Origin: Avena insularis
Lineage: Eukaryota > Streptophyta > Magnoliopsida > Poales > Poaceae
Length of the DNA: 64,000 nucleotides
Assembly: GCA_023614405.1 (NCBI GenBank)
Contig: CM042696.1
Location: 338,635,211 to 338,699,210, forward strand
Direction of reading: 5' to 3'
Shown here: piece by piece, positions 11,298 through 22,650 of the stretch
Position numbering within the stretch: position 1 is the stretch's first letter
Layout: each line of letters starts with the position of its first letter
Notes under the pieces: generated by a model
The model's database searches: none
What the model was told of the DNA's origin: nothing
What the model saw: only the letters and a program-made list of their open reading frames with translations
Translations under genes and position numbers: made by a program

Positions 11298-12893
11298 TCA
11301 AGCTTTATAGACAGTAACATTACCATCAGCATCTGTTTTTCTTTTGAAAATCCATTTGTTCTCGACAGCCTTACGGCCATCCGGTAAGTCCACCAAAGTC
11401 CATACTTGGTTTTCATACATGGATCCCATTTCGGATTTCATAGCTTCTAGCCATTTGTCGGAATCTGGGCTCACCATAGCTTCTTCATACATCGCAGGGT
11501 CATTAGTGTTGTCCACCAACATGACGTTCAAGGCAGGGTCATACCAATCAGGAGTGGTACAAACCCTCGTTGACCTGCGAGGTTCAGCAGCAACTTCGTT
11601 CGAAATTTCATGATCACCATCATGAGCTTCCTCTCCAATTGGTGCAGGCGGCACAAAAACATCTTCCGGTGCTGCGCTACTCTCAATTCCGAGAGAAGGT
11701 TCAATAACCTCGTCGAGTTCTACTTTCCTTCCGGTCAATTCCTTCGAGAGAAACTCCTTCTCAAGAAAGGATCCATTCTTAGCAACGAAAACTTTGCCTT
11801 CGGATCTATGATAGAAGGTATACCCAATTGTTTCTTTAGGGTATCCTATGAAGACGCATTTCTCCGCTTTGGGATCAAGCTTATCAGGTTGTAACTTCTT
11901 TACATACGCTTCGCAACCCCAAACTTTAAGGAACGACAACTTAGGTTTCTTTCCAAACCACAATTCGTACGGTGTCGTTTCAACGGATTTAGATGGTGCC
12001 CTATTTAAAGTGAATGCGGCTGTCTCTAATCCATAGCCCCAAAACAATAGCGGTAAATCTGTAAGAGACATCATAGACCGAACCATATCTAAGAGAGTTC
12101 GATTACGACGTTGGGACACACCATTACGCTGTGGTGTTCCCGGCGGTGTCGACTGCGAAAGTATTCCACATTTCTTTAAATGCATGCCAAACTCATAACT
12201 TAGATATTCACCTCCGCGGTCAGAACGCAGAAACTTAATCTTCTTGTTACGATGATTTTCCACTTCACTTTGAAATTCCTTAAACTTCTCGAAAGTTTCG
12301 GACTTATGTTTCATAAAGTAGACATACCCATATCTACTTAAGTCATCCGTGAAAGTGAGAACATAACGATATCCACCACGCGACGCTACACTCATTGGAC
12401 CGCACACATCGGTATGTATTATTTCCAATAAGTCTGTAGCTCGCTCCATTATTCCAGAGAATGGAGTCTTAGTCATTTTTCCCATTAGACATGCTTCGCA
12501 TCTTTCAAGTGATTCAAAATCAAGTGATTCAAGAAGTCCATCAGAATGGAGTTTCTTCATACGCTTCACTCCAATGTGACCAAGACGACAGTGCCACATG
12601 TATGTAGAATTATCATTCAATTTTGTTCGTTTAGCATCTATGTTGTGAACATGTGTATCACTACTATCGAGATTCAGTAAGAATAAACCATTCATCTCAG
12701 GTGCATTACCATAAAAGATATTACTCATATAAATCGAACAACCTTTATTCTTGGACTTAAAAGAGTAACCGTCTCGCAATAAACAAGATCCAGATATAAT
12801 GTTCATGCTTAGCGCAGGCATCAAATAACAATTATTCAAATTTAAAACTAATCCCGAAGGTAGATGTAGAGGGAGCGTGCCGACGGTGATCAC
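11298..12893 (-). pseudogene. Copia integrase (with pre-integrase zinc finger)
   Basis: 531 codons on the minus strand. The HHCC zinc finger reads WHCRLGHIGVKRMKKLH...CEACLMGK. The core has IHTDVCGPM (first Asp) and RSDRGGEY (second Asp). The third catalytic position, 36 residues later, reads NGVSQRRNRT, where Copia integrases have NGVSERRNRT. A Gln therefore replaces the catalytic Glu of the D,D-35-E triad. The C-terminal part extends through ETTPYELWFGKKP and FIGYPKETIGY to the junction with RT. The stop at 11298 ends the frame early. Confidence 0.92.
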
Positions 12894-12949
12894 ATCAACC
12901 TTGGAGCCATTTCCAACGCAAGATCGTCACCTGCGTCTCGCCTTCTTCG

Positions 12950-13020
12950 CTTATTCCGCAGCTCCTGTTTCGTGTTAAAAATATGAGCAACCGAACCAGT
13001 ATCAAATACCCAGGCACTAC
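12950..13020 (-). pseudogene. Copia aspartic protease active-site region
   Basis: Read in a separate minus-strand frame, the sequence gives AWVFDTGSVAHI, the DTG active-site loop of the Copia protease that cuts the polyprotein. It lies between the gag zinc knuckle (ending 13115) and the integrase ORF (starting 12893) but is out of frame with the latter, so at least one frameshift separates them. Confidence 0.8.
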
Positions 13021-13114
13021 TACGATTACTAGTAAGATACACATCAATAACATGTATATCGAATATACCTTTCTTCTTGATGTTGCCGTTCTTCAGATCT
13101 ACCAGGTACTTGGT

Positions 13115-13905
13115 TCAGTTATGCTTCCAGTGACCAGCACCCTTGCAGTAGAAGCATTCAGTTTCAGGCTTAGGACCATCCTTGGGCTTCTTAGCAGGTG
13201 CAGCAGCTTTCTTGCCGTCCTTCTTGAAGTTGCCCTTGTTCTTAGACTTGCCCTGTTTCTGGAAATTGGTGGTCTTATTGACCATCAACACTTGGTGCTC
13301 CTTCTTGATCTCCACTTCAGCAGTTTTCAGCATGGAGGATAGTTCAGGCAACGTCTTGTTCATGCAGTGCATATTGTAGTTCATCACAAAATTCTTATAA
13401 CTCGGTGGCAGTGATTGGAGGACACGGTGAATCCCTAACTCATTAGGAATCGTTATCCCCAACTCTTGGAGCTTGTTTCCGTGCCAGACATGGTGAGCAC
13501 GTGCTCGCTAACGGAGCTACCCTCTTCCATCTTACAGTTAAAGAACTTTTTGGAGGCCTCATAGCTCTCCACGGCCGCGTGAGTCTCAAAAATGAGCTTG
13601 AGCTCCTTAATGATCTCGAATGGGTCGTGGTGCTCAAAGCGCTTCTGAAGCTCCGTTTCTAAACCGTACAGGATGGCACACTGAACTGTGGAGTAATGAT
13701 TTTTCCGAGTGGCGTAAACATTCTTTATGTCATCGGTGGCATCTTCTGCAGGTGGGTCACCTAGCGGTGCTTCGAGCACATAGGTCAACTGACCATCCCT
13801 GAGGACAATCTTCAGTCCACGGAGCCAGTCCGTGAAGTTGCTTCCATTGTTCTTAAGCTTTTCTTTCTCTAGGAACGCATTGAAATTGATGGAGAGGTTC
13901 ACCAT
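13115..13905 (-). pseudogene. Copia gag (capsid and zinc knuckle)
   Basis: Starts with ATG at 13905 (MVNLSINFNAFLEKEKLKNN), a typical BARE/Angela gag start. FDHHDP-like KRFEHHDPFEIIKELK, FETHAAVESYEASKKFF and GSSVSEHV follow. A frameshift near 13460-13490 moves the rest to another frame (LGIHRVLQSLPPSYKNFVMN). The zinc knuckle CFYCKGAGHWKHN is missing its last Cys, because a TGA at 13115-13117 takes its place. Gag packages the RNA in virus-like particles; this copy cannot make the full protein. Confidence 0.92.
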
Positions 13906-15102
13906 AATCTACAACAAATTTGCAAGTAGTTTAGACTAAGTTTTTGATAAATTGAGTTCAATTTTAATTCTTAAATTAACTAGGTGAACTCCCACTCAAA
14001 ACAACATCCCTCACATTGTCTTAGTGATTACACGAACCAGGTCCACTACACCAAGTCCGATCTTCATGAGAGAAGGTGTAGTTTCATCGGCGAACAATCT
14101 TCATGTTCATCATATCATTTATGTGATTCATGCTCTACCTTTCGGTATTCCATGTTCCGAGACCATGTCTGTACATGCTAGGCTCGTCAAGATTAACCTT
14201 AGTTTCCGCATGTGCAAATATGGCTTTCACCCGTTGTATGCACACGTAGAATCTATCACATCCGATCATCACGAGATGCTTCGAAACGACGAGTCTTAGC
14301 AATGGTGCCAACTAAGGACGAACACTTTATTACTTGATATTTAGTGAGAGGGATCATCTTATAATGCTACCATCGCGATCTAAGCAATACAAGATGCATA
14401 AAGGATTAACATCACAGGCAATTCATAATTAGTGTGATATGATATGACCCTTTCTTCTTATGCCTTTGATCTCCATCTCCAAAGCACGGGCATGATCTCC
14501 ATCATCACCAACATTGCGTCAAGGTCAGTGGCGCCGCTTCATGGTTGTCCATCATCACTAGCAACTATTACAACTACTTGGAATAAAGCTATTACAAGAT
14601 GAATAGACACGCATGTCTTAACAAAATTAAAGACAATCATTAGGTTCCTGCCGGTTGCCATATTACAACAAGGATCATTGCATACATCAAATATAATCAC
14701 AATCACATGATGGCCATATCACATCACAAAACCCCTGCAAAAACAAGTTAGACGCCTCTAATTTTCTTTGCATGTTTTACGTGGTTTGGGGCTTTCGAAT
14801 AAGAACGGATCTTACCTACGAAACTGAACCACAACGTTGATACAAGTGCTATCAAGTACAAAGTGTAAATTGGATCTATACTATGGTGGGAGAGACAGAC
14901 ACCCGCAAATCCACTTGTGCAAATCAAGTTACATGTCAAGCGTGGAGCAAGTCTCATGTGCGATGACATGTAAGCTTAGCCCGAGCCGCTTCATCCCACC
15001 ATACCACAAGATGCAAAGTACACAAAGCAAAAGACGGCACGAGCACCAACGCCCACAAAACCATTGTGTTCTACTCGTGCAACAGATCTACGCATAGACA
15101 AG
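13906..15102 (-). other. Angela-type Copia untranslated leader
   Basis: About 1.2 kb between the primer site and the gag ATG, without coding signal. A long 5' leader is normal in BARE/Angela elements. No separate insertion is evident. Confidence 0.7.
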
Positions 15103-15114
15103 GCTCTGATACCA
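15103..15114 (-). other. Primer binding site, initiator Met-tRNA type
   Basis: The minus strand reads TGGTATCAGAGC one base inside the 5' LTR, complementary to the 3' end of plant initiator Met-tRNA, as in other Copia elements. Confidence 0.9.
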
Positions 15115-15115
15115 C

Positions 15116-16783
15116 TGATGGGTTCGTAGCATGTAAAACAAAAAATTTCTACCGCAAGAACGAACAAAACCCAGATCTAATCTAGATAAAAGCCAAGATC
15201 TAATCTATTAGACATGTGCAACGAGATAGATCTATACTAACCCTTGTAGATCCAAAAGCCTTGTGCGAGATCGGATCTCGTGGTTGATGTAGACGATCAC
15301 TTGCCGATCTCAAGATCGAGTAGACGATCCTTCCGGCGGCGCTTCATGATCGGTCACACGCGTAGTCGAAGAAGACCTTCCTCTCCTCGTTCCAAATGAA
15401 AGCGGAGGTAGTAGATCTCTCCACGGAATCCCAGCAGCACGACGGCGTGGTGGTGGTGGTGGAGTAGAGAATTCTGCAGGGCTTCGCCTAAGCCAGAGCA
15501 GATGGAAGGAGGAGGAGAAAGGCGGCTAGGGTTTGGAGTGGGAGGGGCAAAGGGGGTGGCGCCTCCACCCCTCTATATATAGAGGGAGGGGTGCGACCTA
15601 GGGTTACCACCCCTGGGCCCACCCCTTAGGGCCGGCGCACAAGGGATCTTGGGGGGAGAGTCCTTCCCCCCAAGTTTCCCTTACTTACCATTTAAGTTTT
15701 CTTGGTTTTCTAGTAAACTCCAAAAAATCTTCTAGAACCTTTCGGAACATTCCGAAACCTTCTAGAATCCCCATAATTCTCCGGAACATTTCCTAACTTA
15801 GAAAATGATATCCATTATATGAATCTTATTCTCCGGACAATTCCGGATCTCCTCGTGATGTCCCGGATCCAATCCAAGACTCCGAACAACATTCGGTCTC
15901 CAATGCACATTCCATATCTAATTAAAACAACTTCGAACCTGAAGTGTGTCACCCTACGGTTCGTGAATATGTAGACATGATGGAGACACCTCTCCGATCA
16001 ATAACCATCAGTGGGATCTGGAGATCCATAATGGCTCCCACATACTCAACGATGACTTCGTGATCGATAGAACCATTAACATACGAAACCAATTCCCTTT
16101 GTCACGCGATACTCTACTTATCCGAGGTTTGATCGTCGATATCTCCATACCTAGTTCTACCTCACATTCTTGATAAGTACTCTTTACTCGTTCCATGTTA
16201 TGTCATCCCTTGTGACCTAGTCACATGCTTGCAAGCTAACTAGATGGCATTCCACCGAGAGGGCCCAGAGCATATCTATCCGTCATATGGATGGACAAAT
16301 CCCAATCTTGGTCCATGCGCTTCAACACATACTTTCAGAATACCCAATGACACCTTTATAACCACCCAGTTACGAAGCGGTGTTTGATGTCATCAAAGTA
16401 CCCATCCGGTGATGGTGATTAACATAACCTCATGGTCGAAGGATTAGGTTACTATGCATTTGAAAGCTTGTAGCAATACGAACTTAATGACTTGATCTTA
16501 TGCTACGCTTACTATGGGTGTGTGTCCATCACATCATTCTCCTAATGATATAACCTTGTTATTAATGACATCCAATGTCCATGATCAGGAAACCATGATC
16601 ATCAATTAATCAACAAGCTAGTTCAACAAGAGGCTTACTAGGGACTCTTTTATGTTTACAAAACACACATGTATTAGTGTTTCCTTATAATACAATTATA
16701 GCATGGGATGCAAACATTCATCATAAACACAAAGATATAATAATAACCACTTTTATTATTGCCTCTTGGGCATATCTCCAACA
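15116..16783 (-). repeat. 5' LTR of Angela-type Copia
   Basis: 1668 bp, bounded by TGATGGGTTCG (15116, plus strand) and the complement of TGTTGGAGATATG (16783). The gagac duplication follows at 16784-16788. Confidence 0.93.
15571..15584 (-). promoter_or_regulatory. TATA box of Angela-type 5' LTR
   Basis: CTCTATATATAGAG, palindromic, at the place expected for the LTR promoter. The copy in the other LTR is at 8681-8694 and is unchanged. Confidence 0.6.
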
Positions 16784-16788
16784 GAGAC

Positions 16789-18168
16789 AATGCCAAGGAC
16801 TTGTTATGTGGATCCTCATAGATATCTTTTTTTATTCTTTCAAGGATCGATGGATATTTCTTTTGCAAGTGTTTGCACAACCTTTGAGAGAACCAATACT
16901 TTTGCCCATATATTGACACGTATGCCACTCATGTCATCAAATCATAGCCAAAATCCGGGGTTATACCATAGATTGTTCAAAAGCTAGTGGAGTTGTTGGC
17001 ATCCCAAAGGTGTGCATTAGAGACATAGAATAAAGTTTTCTCACTTCTTTCTCTTTTTTGAGTTAGTGCCGCGGTTTGATCACTAGGTTAGCTTTGGCAT
17101 GCATTACAATTACCACTAAACTTTATTTAAATCAAACAACTCCTTTCACGAGTGTCGTCAAGACTATCAAAATATCTGTGGGGTTAAGTATAATCAAGGG
17201 TATACTCTCAAGACAATCATTCATCAAGCAAGTCATAAATTTCAGACTTTTTATTATTGTACTTGTTTGGCAATATTATTTCCAAGGCAAGACTCGGTTA
17301 ACTAAAAGAACTATAGCAAGAGCTTCAACAACTAATCATCATACTAATAAAAAGACTTATTCTAACCATATTAAATTAGTTCCCACTAGCATGGCATCTT
17401 AGCAAATCAACCAACTAAGATAAGCAACTATTACTTCATAAGTGGGAGACATAGGACATATCTCTTATAAGTAACTTTATGATCCTCTTCCTTATAGGGA
17501 TATCTTCCTTCAAAACTCAAACATGATTACTCTCATAATGATATTAAAGAAAAGAGGCGAAGTGCGAATCCACATTACGAAAAAAAGGAAAAACAGAAAA
17601 ATCTTTTTGTATTTTCGAGGATAGGGATTAAAGAATAGAAAAGAACTTGTGACCAAGTGAGGGTTTTAAGAAAATAAAAACAAACAAAAAAAACAAACTA
17701 AAATGAAAGAAAATTAAAAAGCAAAGAAAAAGGCAAAGTGTTGAAACAAGACAACACGAGTGTTTCAGAGCTCCCAAAGAGCTAGAGTACAACCTCGTTA
17801 TTACACAAATAAATTTGTCAGGGGAACACATCCCCAAGCTTAGGCTTTTGCAAGCCCTTTTGTTGCTCATTGTGGTGGCGGTGGATAATCTCCCACGTTC
17901 CATTGGCTATTCCAATCATGGAGCTGGGTGGCGAGGCTACAGTGGCATCTCGAAGGCTGATGGAGAGGTTTTTCATGTTTTGAATATTTCCTTCGAGTGC
18001 ATAAATGTCTTCATAGGTGTTGTAGTTGTTGGGTGGCTACTCATCTTGTCCGGGTCCTCCTTGTTCTACTTCATCTTCTCCTTCTCCCATGGGTATTTCT
18101 TGTTGAGGTAGATTAGCTTCAACCTGCGCATCAAAACGCAAACGCCATCCTCGATAGAGAATTAACCA
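16789..18168 (-). other. 3' untranslated region of Athila-like element
   Basis: No coding signal. Together with 7779-8214 this forms the stretch between the downstream ORF and the 3' LTR, split by the Copia element. A CCCCAAGCTTAGG-type box at about 17828-17845 resembles the conserved CTTGGGGATG boxes of Athila-like elements. Confidence 0.6.
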
Positions 18169-19064
18169 TTAGGCAAAGGAGTTGGGGATCAAGTGATCCG
18201 CTATAGGTATATCGAAGAAATATCTACCATGCATCTTAGAAATCATACCACATGCTCTTAGAGTTAAAAGACCGAGACTATGACTTCTTGTCAACAGTTG
18301 GATGTTACCTAGGTTGATGCGAAGTGTGCGTGCAAGTTTGGTGACAACTCCTCCTCCACATATGGGTCCTCGAGATTGAATAACCTGATGCTTAAGGTAA
18401 AACACAAGAAGAGCACCCAAATTTGGTGTCAAGTTATAATTAATAATAGCAGCTTTTGCCATGATCAACATGTCCTCCTCATTAACTCTAGTAAACTCAC
18501 CACGTGCCCGCAAAGTGTTAGCAGTCACATGAAATAAATATCGAATAGAAGGGTGATAAATTTGGTTCCCCTTTGGTGTGTTTCCATGAATTCTCATCAA
18601 ATTGAAGTAATGTGAAGGGGAAGGATCTAAAACAGAAGTAGTTGTGCGTACATCGGTAGTGTTGTTGGCAGACCCAAAGCATTGAGCCCATTGGTTGAGT
18701 GTTAAGTTGTACTCACGGTTCACAAGGAGGAAATTGATGCGATCAACTCCGAGCCTTTGTTCCTCGGTACAACCGTAAGAATCCATCGTGTATGTCAAGG
18801 TGCTGAAGAACTCAAGCGTCAAGCGGCGATACGTGGCAACATTCTGAAAGACAAAATCATACAAACCAACATTGTTGCAAGGTAAATCGAAAACAACATG
18901 AATGCCTAGTTGGTTCAGGATATAAGGACATGCCCACTTGGTGGACTTGATTTCTCGGAGCTTGAGATGATTGAAAAGGTTCAGATGAACTCCTCGGTGA
19001 ACTCGATGCCAAGTGACTCAGGGGTCAACGTCTCAACGGATGGTGCGGAGGATTCCGCAGCCAT
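18169..19064 (-). pseudogene. Athila-type downstream ORF (ORF-1/env-position protein), broken
   Basis: The minus-strand ATG at 19064 opens with MAAESSAPSVETLTPESLG but stops at a TGA after about 31 codons. A different frame then reads LREIKSTKWACPYILNQLG and continues for about 230 codons through YDFVFQNVATYRRLTLEF, LNQWAQCFG, SIRYLFHVTANTL and PNLGALL to a stop at 18169. This matches the plant Athila ORF family that lies between pol and the 3' LTR. Its function is unknown, although it has been discussed as an envelope-position protein. One frameshift disables it. Confidence 0.65.
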
Positions 19065-19469
19065 CTCTCATGTACGGCACCCCGTGTTCATCTAATAAAA
19101 ATAAAAATAAGACAATGTAAATAAATTTTCTAATAAAAATATTTGGTCCAATAGAAACATAGCATAAGTGATTTTCTACACTAACTACAAAAGAAACTCC
19201 TCTAAAACAATACTAAGCATGCTCATTATCTAGATTGAATCAAGAACAAGATCTAAGTCTAGATTGACAATGATGAAAGATTGAGTGAAGCTTTTGCACA
19301 AATAAGTTGAGGATCAGAGGAGAATCATACGTTATATGGAATGAGTGCGAGGGATCGAAGAAAGATTAAGTAAATTCGAAGATCCAGTGGAGGTGGTTTC
19401 GAGTTTGGAGGAAGAAGAAAGAGAAAGATTGATTTTGGGAGTTTTAGGTTACCTCCTCGGGCTGAATAT

Positions 19470-19825
19470 GGTGGCTGCGTACGTGGTACGGGTGGGCGGT
19501 ACGGCCGGAGACCGCCCATACCAGGTGACATACCATGGGGCGACGGCTTCTCCCAGGCGGTGCACTCGGTAGGGGCGCACGGTACAGTCACGCGCGCCCA
19601 TATGGCTGGTCATTATCGGTTCGGTACCTTCACTTGAAATCTGATGTTTTGCTCGAGGGTACAATACGGGCGCACGGTACGAGTGCGTCCGGCTGTAACA
19701 ATGGTCGTTATCGGCACTGATACCTACGGCAAAAATCGGAAATTATATCTTCCTTCATTTTGATGTGGTATGGGCACATGGTACGGTCCCTTCCGGCCAT
19801 ACTAGTAGTCGTTAAGAACACTACG
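19470..19825. repeat. Array of palindromic GTACGG/CCGTAC units, period about 95 bp
   Basis: Four diverged units at about 19481-19530, 19565-19620, 19660-19725 and 19765-19830. Each has a gcGGTACGG-like arm, a C/G-rich middle, a complementary CCGTAC or CCATAC arm, and then a gtcgtta-like tail. The same motif occurs once in each LTR (7467-7525 and 22352-22411). Confidence 0.65.
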
Positions 19826-20084
19826 AGCTACATAACTCAAATTTTTTGATTAGAAGCTCAGTGTGTCTTTACACATCTTATCAATGGACAAAAATAGCAG
19901 CAAATATACTAAGTAAAGATCCAGCAATACTTCTTAGGCCATGTGATAATAAAATGAAATAATAGAGGATTACCTTATTTATTCTCCTCTCTCCAAAGGT
20001 CTTCTTGAACACTCTTTATTAAAAACAAAAACAAAACTAACACAATAAAAACTAAAACATAAAGGAAAATTTATTTCACATGGG

Positions 20085-20130
20085 TTGCCTCCCATGAAGC
20101 GCTTCTAGTTAAGGTCAATTAGCTTAACCT
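20085..20130. other. Conserved non-coding box after protease (inverted repeat)
   Basis: The sequence gggttgcctcccatgaagcg is followed by gttaaggtcaattagcttaac, whose ends GTTAAG/CTTAAC are complementary. This box lies just after the gag-protease frame of many grass Athila-like elements, and it ends the coding part here. Confidence 0.45.
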
Positions 20131-20139
20131 TGATGGCAA

Positions 20140-20948
20140 TTACTTAGGTTTGAGAAGTGGAACACCCACTCTGAAATATTTAGCTTTTAAAGTAATTACA
20201 CCATCATCATCATTAGGATTGGCCTTCTTTTTCCTAGGGAAGTGGACTATAAAACGATCTCTAGATGGTAGCCCTATTCTCACATTCCCTTCATGTAAAT
20301 TAATCAAAGCTTTAATAGGTCTTAGGAATGGCCTACCTAGAATTATAGGTGCTATGGGATCTTCAGGAAAGTCCACAATAACAAGATCAATAAGAGCGGG
20401 ACTACCTTTAATTTCAACAACTATATTTTCTTTGATCCCAACAACTTGTTTATAAGTTGAATCTGCTAGATGGATTCTCAATTCAGTATTAAAAAATGGA
20501 CCCAAGTTTAATTTATTGAATAAGCTTTTGGAAATTGTTAAGATGCTTGCACCAAGATCACAAAGTGTGGATATCTCAGTCACTCCCAACTTAATTTTAA
20601 TAGTGGGCTCAAATATATCATCTAGGTTAGCTGGAAGCTTATCAGCTAGTCTTTTTTACTCCATCTCTAAATCGCAAACTTTAGATTCTACTTGTTGTAG
20701 AAATTGTTGGTACATAGCATCATTACCTTGTTCTATACCTGGATTCTTCATGGTGATCATCTTAATAGATCTTCCACGGTATATTCTAGTGTTGGTGCAT
20801 TGCTATAATCCAGCTCTTCAGGTTTCTCTTCATTGGTTACCACCCTCATCATCTTGAGGTCTTCTACCGGATTTAGCTCGGGTTTTCCACCAAACTTTGC
20901 TAGTAGGAGAGCTTGGCTCTCAGCTACCTTACCCAGCTGAGCCTCCAT
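20140..20948 (-). pseudogene. Athila-like gag C-terminus plus aspartic protease
   Basis: The upper part (20757-20948) reads AQLGKVAESQALLLAKFGGKPELNP and is gag-tail-like. After a break it continues with LPANLDDIFEPTIKIKL and then STLCDLGASILTISKSLF, the protease loop in its usual Athila form (DLGA). IAPIILGRPFL is the second conserved protease block. The frame ends at 20140 with VGVPLLKPK. Reverse transcriptase and integrase should follow in a complete element, but no such motifs occur before 19064. At least one stop (near 20655) divides gag from protease. Confidence 0.8.
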
Positions 20949-21099
20949 AGTCTTTGTCCTTTCTTGGAGAGCTCTTTTCGAGGTTCTTTCTACATGTTAT
21001 TGGGCATGCTTGTTTTGCATATCATCAAGTAACTTCTTTGCAACACTCACTTGTAATCTTATTTCAGTTTTTCATATTAACATCAAGTATTTTTTTAAG
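20949..21099 (-). other. Residual gag or leader of Athila-like element
   Basis: Short stretch without clear motifs between the gag tail and the CACTA-derived piece. Primer site and gag start are not found here. Confidence 0.4.
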
Positions 21100-21830
21100 T
21101 TTTTCGGAATTTGTGGCCTTGAGGAAGAAAAACCCGGTGGCCAAGGAAACCTGTCTTATTTTGTAGCCTCACTATGACCTGTTTTGTCTCAAAGCACATA
21201 CATGCGATATAACCTGTTGTCACTCTACCTGACATAGTGCCAAGAGCTGGAAAATCATGGGTGCAGAATAGCACAACAGCATGCATAGGGAACTTGGAAT
21301 CTTCAGATTTGCTGGCAAGGATATCAGGAGTCATGACACCCTTCCATAGTTCCTGCAAGTCTCGTATAAGAGGTTGCATGAATAGATCATCCTTCCTAGG
21401 TGATATGGTACCTGGGGTGAGTAAAGACAACAAGCAGTTCAACTAATCAGTGCATGCACAGGAAGGTAGGTTGTAAATTGTAACAAGTACTGGCCACATG
21501 CTGTATGAGTTACTCATGTTGCCAAATGTGTTAAATCCATCTTTAGCTAGGCCAAGTCTCTGGTTCCTTAGACCCTCTACAAATCCTGGATCAGCCTTAT
21601 CAAAGTTCTTCCATTCATCGCCATCAGCTGGATGTCTTACTAAGTAATCGTCTAGCTTGAGAATCTCTTTGTGCCATGTTGGTTCCTTAGATGTTTGTTC
21701 TAACTGAAACAACCTCTTAAATCTATCTATAATTGAAAAATATCTCAGAACCTTACAAGGATCTTTCTTCTTTTTATCACCATTTTTCCATCTTGATTCG
21801 TTACATACTAGGCATTCATCGAGGTTTTAA
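21100..21830 (-). mobile_element. CACTA Tnp2 fragment embedded in the Gypsy 5' LTR/gag region
   Basis: About 730 bp that aligns collinearly with 5595-6330 at roughly 90% identity. It contains the same Tnp2 blocks, MWPVLVTIYNLPS and MQPLIRDLQELWKGV. It stops abruptly on both sides. The right junction carries a 17-nt direct duplication (attcatcgaggttttaa at 21814-21830 and 21833-21849). It replaces the inner part of the 5' LTR, the primer site and the gag start. Confidence 0.8.
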
Positions 21831-21854
21831 CAATTCATCGAGGTTTTAATAATC

Positions 21855-22645
21855 CGCTAGCCAAGTATCTTACCTCAAGACTTTATAAATCTATGGGATC
21901 TTGAGTACCTACAAGTCCACAGACCGAGACAAGAGACAAAGAATCAAAAGATACGAATCTCAATTGCAAACAAAATACAATACTCCCATGATCTAGATGC
22001 ACATAATCGTTGCGAGGTTTCTCCCCAACCTGCAGCCCGTGAGGACTACTCACTCATAACAAATAGATCAGAGATAGAAAACATCATACAAATACTTAGA
22101 TTGAAATCAAATATTCTTACAATGGTCACCAAATCACAAGGAGATCTAAAGTGCAAAGCAATGGCTATGGTAAGTGGATGGATGGATGGTGGAAGTGATT
22201 AACAATGGATGAACAATGGTGTGGTTCTCCTTTTGTGGTGTTGTGATGTAATCTGAGAATGGCGGCTCTCAGCCCGGCGGCTGGAGCCTCTAAATATATA
22301 GGCGTCTTCACGAAAGTTGTAGGGTTTGACGAGACAAAGTCGTCACCACCTAGTACGGGCGGGCGGTACGGGCGGGACCTGCCCGTACCAGTGGTCGTTA
22401 AGTGTGCTGACTCCCTACCATAGCTTCCCAATTACTTGGTCGTGTGGACTTCCTCAAAAACCTTCACATGACTCCTTATTTCACATTAAAAACCATGATT
22501 TCCTACACAACATAATTCAAACAGAGGTTTTGCATATCTTTGCAATTATTAGTCATTAGTGGCAAGGATTGAGAGTTTCTTGACAATTGCTTAACTAAGA
22601 TCAATGTTTAAACGTAGCGGAAGATGGCAAATATTGGAGCCATCA
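21855..22645 (-). repeat. 5' LTR of Athila-like Gypsy element, truncated
   Basis: 791 bp aligning with 6975-7761. It begins TGATGGCTCCAATATTTGCC on the minus strand at 22645. The last 500 or so bp of the LTR are lost where the CACTA piece starts. The actcg duplication follows at 22646-22650. Confidence 0.85.
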
Positions 22646-22650
22646 ACTCG

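Larger units (their letters stand above)
8220..16783 (-). mobile_element. BARE/Angela-type Copia LTR retrotransposon, full length, degenerate
   Basis: 8564 bp with LTRs 8220-9893 and 15116-16783, and the 5-bp target duplication gagac at 8215-8219 and 16784-16788. The LTR starts TGTTGGAGATATGCCC on the minus strand and is preceded by a polypurine tract. The primer site matches initiator Met-tRNA. One polyprotein in the order gag-PR-IN-RT-RNase H identifies Copia, and the sequence closely resembles the Triticeae BARE-1/Angela/WIS group. The polyprotein carries several stops and shifts. LTR divergence is about 3-4% by eye. Confidence 0.95.
6459..22645 (-). mobile_element. Athila-like Gypsy LTR retrotransposon, non-autonomous, inserted in CACTA Tnp2
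   Basis: The termini on the plus strand are TGATACC (6459) and GAGCCATCA (22645), flanked by the actcg duplication. The coding direction is minus. The content downward is: truncated 5' LTR, a foreign CACTA piece, partial gag and aspartic protease, then an Athila-type downstream ORF, then the 3' LTR. I find no reverse transcriptase, RNase H or integrase, so it depended on another element. An Angela Copia element sits inside at 8220-16783. The two LTR copies differ by roughly 7% by eye over the best-aligned part. Confidence 0.85.

Noticed and set aside
17620..17903. Minus-strand 91-codon hydrophobic ORF
   Set aside because: Built from A/T-run sequence in the 3' region of the Athila-like element. 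The Phe/Leu run is a composition effect.
5590..22650. Reading the two similar Tnp2/LTR blocks (5.6-7.8 kb and 21.1-22.6 kb) as a segmental duplication
   Set aside because: The LTR similarity is explained by the two LTRs of one element with a matching duplication. Only the Tnp2 piece needs a separate explanation.
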